The notes under the pieces are model-generated. The model worked only from the letters and a program-made list of their open reading frames with translations, had not been told where the DNA came from and did not search any database. The translations under genes and the position numbers were made by a program. Positions 58,869 through 64,000 of a DNA stretch of 64,000 bases are shown piece by piece; position 1 is the first letter of the stretch; each line of letters begins with the position of its first letter. This stretch comes from Rosa chinensis (Eukaryota > Streptophyta > Magnoliopsida > Rosales > Rosaceae), in the NCBI RefSeq assembly GCF_002994745.2, contig NC_037090.1, positions 5,949,501-6,013,500 of the forward strand, read 5' to 3'.

Positions 58869-59500
58869 GGGAGAAATATCACTTTGGTCATCAAACTATG
58901 GCTCGCTCGACACTTTGGTCATCCAACTTTTAAAAACTTCATTTTGGTCATCGAACTATATCACCGTATATCACTTTGGTCATTCCGTCAGTTTTCTCCG
59001 TTTTCTCTGTTAACTCTAGGGGTATTTGGAGATGAAATGTTTTACCCGCCATTTTTATAACTTAATCTAATTTTCCCCGCCTAAGCATAAAACTCCATCC
59101 AATTTTGCCAACTTTTCCTTCCTTTTATTCATGCATTCATCATCAATAATCAAAGCATGCAACAAAGAAAAATAATCGAGTCAGAGAATGATTCAAAGTG
59201 AGGGAATATAATAGGAAGAAAAATATTGATTTAATAAATTGAGGAATTATAAAAGGAGGGAAAAGTTGGCAAAATTGGTTAAAGTTTTATGTTTAGGCGG
59301 GAAAAGTTGGATTAAGTTATAAAAATGGCGAGTAAACCTTTAAATCTCTAAAATATCCTTGGAGTTAACAGAGAAAACAGACAGAATGACCAAAGTGATA
59401 TGTGATGATATAGTTCGATGACCAAAATGAAATTTTTAAAAGTTGGATGACCAAAGTGTCGAGCGAGCCATAGTTCGATGACCAAAGTGATATTTCTGCC
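58869..59500. mobile_element. Foldback Mutator-like MITE
   Basis: 632 bp with inverted repeats of nearly 300 bp at each end (GGGAGAAATATCACTTTGGTC / GACCAAAGTGATATTTCTGCC, the latter read from plus). The sequence CACTTTGGTCATC recurs four times in each arm. A perfect 9-bp duplication TTACCAAAT lies at 58860-58868 and 59501-59509. No coding capacity. It lies about 350 bp after TEN1. Confidence 0.85.
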
Positions 59501-59509
59501 TTACCAAAT

Positions 59510-61558
59510 TTAGAGAGAATAGATAAACTTAGATAGTGTTGTGTATACACCTTCTCTTTGTTGCTATCGTGATGCATAAACATATTAAGTCACGTAATGA
59601 AATGAGTGTATGCAATCATGACTCATCATCATATTCCGATATTCCTTCAACAATGTAATAATTACATTGTAATTTCCCTTCACACCCTCACCCATCAAAC
59701 AACTCCAAATTCTCATCATAGTGCCTAATCCAAACTCTCATTAAGGGGTAAAGTTCATTGATGACCTCTTAGTAAACCAAATTGGCAAATTCAATAACGT
59801 TGTTGGCCTGGATTTTTCCCAGGTCCATTCATGCATGCCCTACCCCAAGTCATCACCAACCCTTAACGTTTCCTACTGTCCTTATCTGGGGCACCGACCC
59901 GCACCTCATTGCTGCGTCCTACGTGGCATCCATCCATTGGTCCAAATACACGCGGTGCTTGACCCATGTAATCACCTCCCTACTTTACTCGCCGTCCTCA
60001 TGTCAATGCGGTCGGAACGGTGCGGAGTACTTGATATCTGTACATTACGTGTTCCATAATAGCACAAAATATCTCCCGGATTAACTGTTTTCACACTTTT
60101 TGGTAGAACGAAATTTCTACTGACTAGGTGCCAGTGCCACCAAAATATCACACGGACTAACTGTTTTCACACTTTTGGTAAAAAAATTGCAAACAAGATT
60201 TACCCCTTTTTGGGAAATGCAAAGAAGATTTTACTGATTAGGTGACTACCCACTGACTCAGCTTGGGTCACTAGTCACAGAAGTTGGTACTGTAAAAAAA
60301 CCTTGGTCACAGAATTTTCTGTGGTGGAGATTAGTCGGCAAGACTAGAGAATCCAATATGTATGAGTCATATCATAAAAACCATGGACTAAATGACTAAA
60401 TCATCATCTTGGACCGACATAACCACATGGTCAAAGGCAAAATCATATTAGCTTTTTCTGAACGTACACTTTCATCGCGGGGTCGGATCAACAAATTTGT
60501 TCTGTCATCTAATAGATTATCGCCGCGTATATAAATTACATGAAAGTAAAAATATTCCGAATGTTTTTTTTTTATAGAAGTATGAAGTGTTTTAAATGTG
60601 ATTGTTTCTTAAAAGTAATTGGTGGAGCGAATATGTTATGTAATAATATCATTTTTCTCTTTTATGATATCAGTAGTCTTTCTTTATTTAATCTCTGACA
60701 CGTATATAACGCGCATAAGTTCAATGAATCATTGTAATAGACCCTTTATCTTTTACTGTTTAAGGACATGATAGCTAGATTTGGATTAGAGTTCATTTGC
60801 TGGTGCTTAGACTTGGGGGTTTAGGTGAGTTGAGGCGTGCGATAAGGTATTGCTGTGTGTTGTTTGTTAACTTTTTCCCGTTTGGTAATCAAACGTATGA
60901 TTGCTATCCATTACCACATTCCTAGGCTTTACAGCCTTGCTTGATTTTAATAGCTTTCTTCTGTGGAGACTTCTGCTTGTTTTTACATACCCGCGCACAC
61001 CCAAATGGGAGTAAAAGACTATGAGAATCTCTCAAGTTGGACCTTTACCAGATCGGGAAAACAAAGGAATAACGCATGATTCTACTGGAAAAGAGAAATT
61101 TAGAGTAGAAAGTTGTCAATATTATTTTAATTATAAATTTTATCGTTGATTATAATAGTTTCTCTTTTATTATAATAGTTCAAAATACCAAACATCATAT
61201 AAATTGAGTGTAAATATGACTTGATTGTGTTTGGTTGGGAGCTAAGTTATCACAAAATTTCTAACTAAGAGAATATGCATTAATAATAGAGTTCAAATTG
61301 GACCTGTTCATGCTGGTTCTAAACTAGATTATCATTTCAAATTTAATAATAAGCTTCTTAGTTCTTTAAGTTTGATAAACAACTTTAATATCTCAAGAAC
61401 TATCTTGTTTTAGTTGTTTATTACGAATGATATTCATAGAAATTTAAAGAATTTAGGTGACATGTCGTCCTCCGTTATTTTCAATATACTAATTATGTAT
61501 AAGAAGACACCCGCTAAAATATTAATGTTGAGTTTAATTGTCAAAACACCATATAAAC
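59510..61558. other. Intergenic
   Basis: No gene-like ORF with family resemblance. AT-rich except 59800-60030, which I cannot assign. Confidence 0.35.
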
Positions 61559-61561
61559 TTA

Positions 61562-61845
61562 GAGCAACTCTAACAACTTCATTATAATTTCTGTATTATA
61601 GGCAAGCAAAAATCAAAGCTTTAACCTTTTTTTTTCTCCAACTCCAATAGTACGTACAGTAATCTCTAAAATTTCCATAATTATTCATTGAAAAATTTTA
61701 GAGATTGCTGTAAATTTAGAGAATTTAATTTTCTCTTTCCCCACTATTCCTAAAATGAGGATAGTTATAGGGAATCTGTTTGAGCAAAACATGTTCATTT
61801 TTCCCTAAAATAAAGAAAAATTAAAATATGTTGTTAGAGTTGCTC
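61562..61845. mobile_element. Tourist-like MITE, complete
   Basis: 284 bp with ends GAGCAACTCTAACA and GTTAGAGTTGCTC, flanked by TTA (61559-61561 and 61846-61848). It is the intact relative of 51260-51532. Confidence 0.75.
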
Positions 61846-61848
61846 TTA

Positions 61849-64000
61849 GTAAATAATTATCAATTTACACCCTAAATTTGTAATTACGGAAATTATATAC
61901 ATTAAATGAAAAATAATTTAATACTAGCCTCTTAACATGTGCTCCGCACATGTCAATTTGCTTATTTTCTTAAAAAACAAAATTGTAAATCATGTGTACG
62001 AACATCCAATCTTATATTTGGGGAAATTTCTCAGTTTATATTAGAGATGTTATTTCCTATTTTATCCTAATTAATTCGCATGCATAAATTGCATGCATAA
62101 ATTAATTTTTATATTTTTTTGTTAGTAATATTTTATTTCTACTTTTTTTTTTTTTACTATTGCAGTTATAAATCCCACTCTTTGGACAATGCTATCCCAC
62201 TCCCTCACTCTCACCTCTCACCTCCCACGTTAGGTTTTGCTTCTTTTTTTTTCTTTTTTTTTGTTTCCAATATTTTAAATTACCATTATATCTTTTATGT
62301 GTTAGATTATAAATTATAGAGTTTTTCATGAACCATGGGTAAAATAGGTAGTTCAAAAATTTAACCATTCTCCCTGAGAATTGGCTTAATTATATAAGAT
62401 ATAATGATTTCTCGTTTCTTGACCTAATAAAATAATCATGTTCCATAACCATCTAACTACTCGTTCATTTTTATATGAATTACTTGTACGGGGCCTATGG
62501 TATGGGGTTTAGAATAGATTAAGTAAAATGATTAAGACCGATGCATGGTTTAGACTAGCATTTTCAATGTATTGGAAATTTGGAATTAGCAGATGGTCAC
62601 TACAAAGCCACGTGTACGGTAGAGCATGTATTAAGTGGACAACAAATTTAATTTTCAATACAACTTTTCATGTTAGTATTTTAGGGAATGTGACATGCTC
62701 CGAAGTTGAAGTTTGAAGGATTCTACAGTTAATTAACCCTAATTCAGTTTTATAATCTGCAAAACTGTGGCTGAATGCTATGGAACTGATTAAACATTTT
62801 GCTTCTTCATCTTGTTTCCAATTTTGTGGCTACTAGCTCGTATAGATTATGGTATCATTGCACCTTTGTTTTTGAGTAGATATTTCATTCTGGCCACAAA
62901 TCGTTGACCGCCTTCAAGTCAACCTTTAGAACATAATAATTACATAGACCCAGAAAAGAATCATTCAACAGTCTGTATGATCATATGGAAAACACATAGA
63001 CCTAAATAACATGTGAACCATGCATATAAAGTTATAAACACCAAAAAAGAACAATGTATTACATGCACATGTATATACATGTACATATTATGAAGGAGGA
63101 TTTAGATCGTTTCGACCTCTATCTACCGATGATGATGGAAATCATTTTAATGGGTTCATTCACGGTACATTAATGTAGTCATATGTCAAGTAAATCAGTT
63201 CAATATAGAGATAGTCTAGCTCCATACACTGATAGATGAATTTAGCCTAATCTCAAGTCAGTCTGCGACTATAAGGAGCTGATTTACTACGATAAAGAAT
63301 TACTCTACATTTAATGTATCGATATGTTAGTATAACACAATATTTTTCTTATTTTATATGTCTTCTTTCACAAATAATTCCTACCAAAGAAGCATTTGAG
63401 ATAAAAAAAAAAGAAAAATAGTGTAACAGGCAGATTATCATTATTTTCATTTAACCTTATCATCACGCGATTGTTCTAGTTTGTACAATTTAAATGATTA
63501 TACGATTTTCCACTGTTCCTGAATTATAGATCAATAGTACACAAAACAAAAGAGTAACAGTGTACACTATTCACTTCTTTATATTTCATAACCGAAGTAC
63601 AAATCACAACACTTCTCCTTTGCATATATAAATGGGGAAAGAAGCTCAACTATTTTTGGGAGCGCATAAAGCAAAACTAGCAGAGACTCACAGGACGTAA
63701 GAGTTTGTATCGCGCATTATTTGTATAAAATCTTCTAGCTCCTTGTGTGCTTTGTTTTCTTCTCCTTCGGTAAATATCATCATCTATATTTCAGTACCAA
63801 ACAAAAACACAATCATTCACAAGGTTAAGGAGAGAGCGGCTCACGGTGGGTACAGCTATGGATTCTGATCGATCTCTATCTTCATTTCCTCAAAGTCTCA
63901 GCTGGGCTTGTCGGAATTGCGCCAAGTTCCGGTCGTTGAAACCTGTTTTCCGGCAACTGCGTCAGGTTCCAGAAGGTTTCTAGCTTAGTCTCCGATTTTG
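61849..64000. other. Intergenic; possible start of a transcription unit at the right edge
   Basis: Mostly AT-rich without genes. ATATATAAATGG near 63624-63635 could be a TATA element. An ORF from 63859 (MDSDRSLSSFPQSLSWAC) stops at about 63982 and is not a recognised protein, so any gene here would continue past the window. Confidence 0.3.

Noticed and set aside
59782..60084. 100-codon plus-strand ORF
   Set aside because: No recognisable domain, overlapping ORF in another frame, and no splice or promoter context.
1..64000. CRISPR arrays, operons, bacterial-type ribosome sites
   Set aside because: The window is plant nuclear DNA with spliced genes; no regularly spaced palindromic repeat-spacer arrangement is seen.

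Overview
This 64 kb window is nuclear DNA of a dicot plant. Genes are intron-rich with GT-AG (and two GC-AG) introns, intergenic DNA is AT-rich, and inserted elements are everywhere. Protein similarity recognised from memory (an SLF/SFBB-like F-box pseudogene, a PP2-B F-box gene, RPW8-type NLR sequence) suggests a rosid, probably Rosaceae; that assignment is an inference.

Intact host genes in order: an F-box/PP2-B protein (minus, 691-2504), a chloroplast TPR-like protein (plus, 10103-12659, 8 exons), a PTP1-type protein tyrosine phosphatase (plus, 33191-34261, uninterrupted CDS), a PX-PH phospholipase D zeta (plus, 39561-46179, 20 coding exons), an ABCG11-type half-transporter (minus, 46699-49867, 10 exons, convergent with PLD), and the CST-complex subunit TEN1 (plus, 56731-58515, 3 exons). 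Two further intact ORFs are carried by mobile elements: an SmG core spliceosomal protein (minus, 3893-4135) in a Mutator-like element, and a WUSCHEL-type homeobox protein (plus, 27833-28507) in an LTR retrotransposon.

The mobile-DNA layer is unusually readable. Four Mutator-like elements have 9-bp target duplications: 3310-5088 (carries SmG), 5676-9059 (carries STR4A rhodanese exons and an RNL-type LRR fragment), 52192-55573 and 58869-59500. A fifth, 36075-37550, has long TIRs and lies within a larger inverted-repeat unit at 35287-38374 that carries a frameshifted ARM-repeat fragment. Three hAT-like elements have 8-bp duplications (7668-8729, 15446-15937, 54763-55456); two are nested in Mutator-like elements and one splits an F-box pseudogene. 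Tourist-like MITEs with TTA duplications lie at 9659-9867 and 61562-61845, with a related copy at about 51260-51532. L1-type LINE ends lie at the left edge and at 18797-19500.

The most remarkable region is 22283-32416. A short LINE-like retroelement with a 15-bp target duplication has been split by an 8.85 kb minus-oriented LTR retrotransposon (22702-31551, 5-bp target duplication, tRNA-Asp-type primer site, nearly identical 1.84 kb LTRs). This element has no recognisable pol, but carries an intact, intronless WUSCHEL-type homeobox gene antisense to itself, next to a divergent ORF and between direct repeats of retroelement sequence. That makes it a strong candidate for recent retrotransposon-borne spread of a stem-cell regulator.

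Between 12.5 and 22.3 kb are decayed partial copies of the TPR gene, including a hairpin built from its exon-5 sequence. The remaining intergenic DNA (50-52 kb, 60-64 kb) shows little beyond MITEs and simple repeats.
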